Part shown: positions 63,332-64,000 of the stretch, one piece after another | Position numbering within the stretch: the first letter of the stretch is position 1 | Layout: every line of letters begins with the position of its first letter | Assembly (NCBI RefSeq): GCF_000737335.2 | Contig: NZ_JMCC02000099.1 | Coordinates: forward strand, 9,499-73,498 | Length of the DNA stretch: 64,000 nt | Direction: 5' to 3' | Source of the DNA: Enhygromyxa salina | GTDB taxonomy: Bacteria > Myxococcota_A > Polyangia > Nannocystales > Nannocystaceae | Position numbers and translations under genes: made by a program | The notes under the pieces: model-generated | What the model was told of the DNA's origin: nothing | What the model saw: only the letters and a program-made list of their open reading frames with translations | The model's database searches: none

Positions 63332-63454
63332 TTGTAGTTTCAGCCGGCGGACCTTGGCTCGCAGCCGAGCCATCATGTGGTCGAAGTCCACGAGGGTCTC
63401 TTCGCAGACCTCCGCACGCGTGTTGACCCAGCCTGCCTCGATGTCCGCGCGGCC
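63332..63454 (-). pseudogene. Remnant of a module-2-type antitoxin
   Basis: In a minus frame the stretch 'IEAGWVNTRAEVCEETLVDF' followed by DHMMARLRAKVRRLKLQ parallels the C-terminal half of the module 2 antitoxin (ETTAVDFDEVIERLRARVRR). The N-terminal part is missing and the surrounding frame is artificial. It lies just outside the island boundary. Confidence 0.5.
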
Positions 63455-63587
63455 AGCTTCGGCGCCGGCCACGAACGGCGCGCTCGGCTTCGACGTCCGC
63501 CGGGGCGAAGCGCGCGCGGACCCGGCGCCTTCAGCTCCCCTCGCCGTTTTTTTGACCGCTGAACATCGGACCCCTAGCTTGCCCCTC

Positions 63588-64000
63588 ATGTCCGAAGCCG
63601 CCGCGGTCCGCTCCTCCTCTGCGCGCGTCCGCGCGGGAGCGGGCTCGTCTTGTGATCTCCTGATCGCGCTCGCCACCCACGACGTCGTCGCTGCGCTGCT
63701 TGGCGAGATCGGCATCTCGGGCGACCAGCTGCCGGCCCTGCGCGATCAACTGCGCGACGAGGTCGAGCCCGAGCCCGCCGACTGGCACCTGCGCCTGCAG
63801 CAGCGCGGCGGCCGAGTCGGGCCCGACGGCGAGCTCTCGCAGCTGCTCGCGATCGTCCGCAGCGCGGACTGCCACGCCTACCGCATGCTGCAGCTCGCGG
63901 GCGCGGACACGGGCCGGCTGCGCAAGCGCTTGATCGAGCGGGTCCGCGAGCGCGGGCATCAGCGGGTCAGCCGACGCACCGAGCCCGTCGCGCGCGCTCA
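63588..64000 (+). CDS. Protein with a possible Clp-N-like N-terminal domain, cut by the window end
   Basis: From ATG 63588 the frame stays open to the right edge (137 codons). After a Ser/Ala/Arg-rich leader it reads 'CDLLIALATHDVVAALLGEI' and 'ISGDQLPALRDQL', resembling half of a Clp_N repeat. A charged helical stretch follows (RLRKRLIERVRERGHQR). The match is weak, so the family is a suggestion only. The rest of the gene is outside the window. Confidence 0.55.
   Translation, partial: MSEAAAVRSSSARVRAGAGSSCDLLIALATHDVVAALLGEIGISGDQLPALRDQLRDEVEPEPADWHLRLQQRGGRVGPDGELSQLLAIVRSADCHAYRMLQLAGADTGRLRKRLIERVRERGHQRVSRRTEPVARA

Overview
This is a GC-rich, densely coding chromosomal window. Its content suggests a myxobacterium (Myxococcota, probably near the Nannocystaceae), although no 16S or other marker is present to prove it. 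The inference rests on Hanks-type Ser/Thr kinases (one fused to an AAA/TPR signalling module), large cysteine-rich propeller-like lipoproteins, many lipobox proteins of unknown function, a PilF/Tgl-like TPR lipoprotein beside a RodZ-like protein, and strong G/C third-position bias.

Layout. 0-8.2 kb: the edge of a GT-C glycosyltransferase, a dispersed repeat cluster, an M1-like/beta-barrel fusion, an OmpA-type outer-membrane protein, a 48-bp minisatellite and an FHA protein. 8.2-17.5 kb: a long minus-strand run (PilF-like TPR lipoprotein, RodZ-like, MgtE, RecO, two surface lipoproteins). 17.6-19.6 kb: a DHH phosphoesterase, a YkgJ-type Cys-cluster protein and tRNA-fMet with its promoter and terminator. 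20-33 kb: mainly metabolism and signalling (aspartoacylase-like, GCS2-CBS fusion, D-aminoacyl-tRNA deacylase, kinase, DprE1/DprE2-like pair, MscS channel, KamA-like radical SAM enzyme, FMN reductase, CutA, metallophosphoesterase). 33.3-38.7 kb: an accessory stretch with an ECF sigma factor and NrsF-type anti-sigma, then lipoproteins, a secreted HExxH protease and two broken genes.

38.7-58.3 kb: a prolyl oligopeptidase, a giant kinase/ATPase/TPR regulator beside a tandem pair of unrecognised paralogues, a C45-like acyltransferase-TPR protein, PdxJ, RarA, alanine racemase, a CRP-family regulator, and thiS-thiG-thiE ending in a signal-peptidase-like protein that lacks both catalytic residues. 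PdxJ (pyridoxal phosphate) and ThiSGE (thiamine) are the cofactor genes; alanine racemase needs pyridoxal phosphate.

58.2-63.2 kb: a small genomic island. The 3' end of tRNA-Thr is repeated about 5 kb downstream (24 of 27 bases), and the segment between holds three toxin-antitoxin modules, two of them paralogous with the same palindromic operator, plus decayed antitoxin/HTH fragments and a divergent AraC-SDR pair. No integrase remains inside. The window ends inside a protein with a possible Clp-N-like domain.
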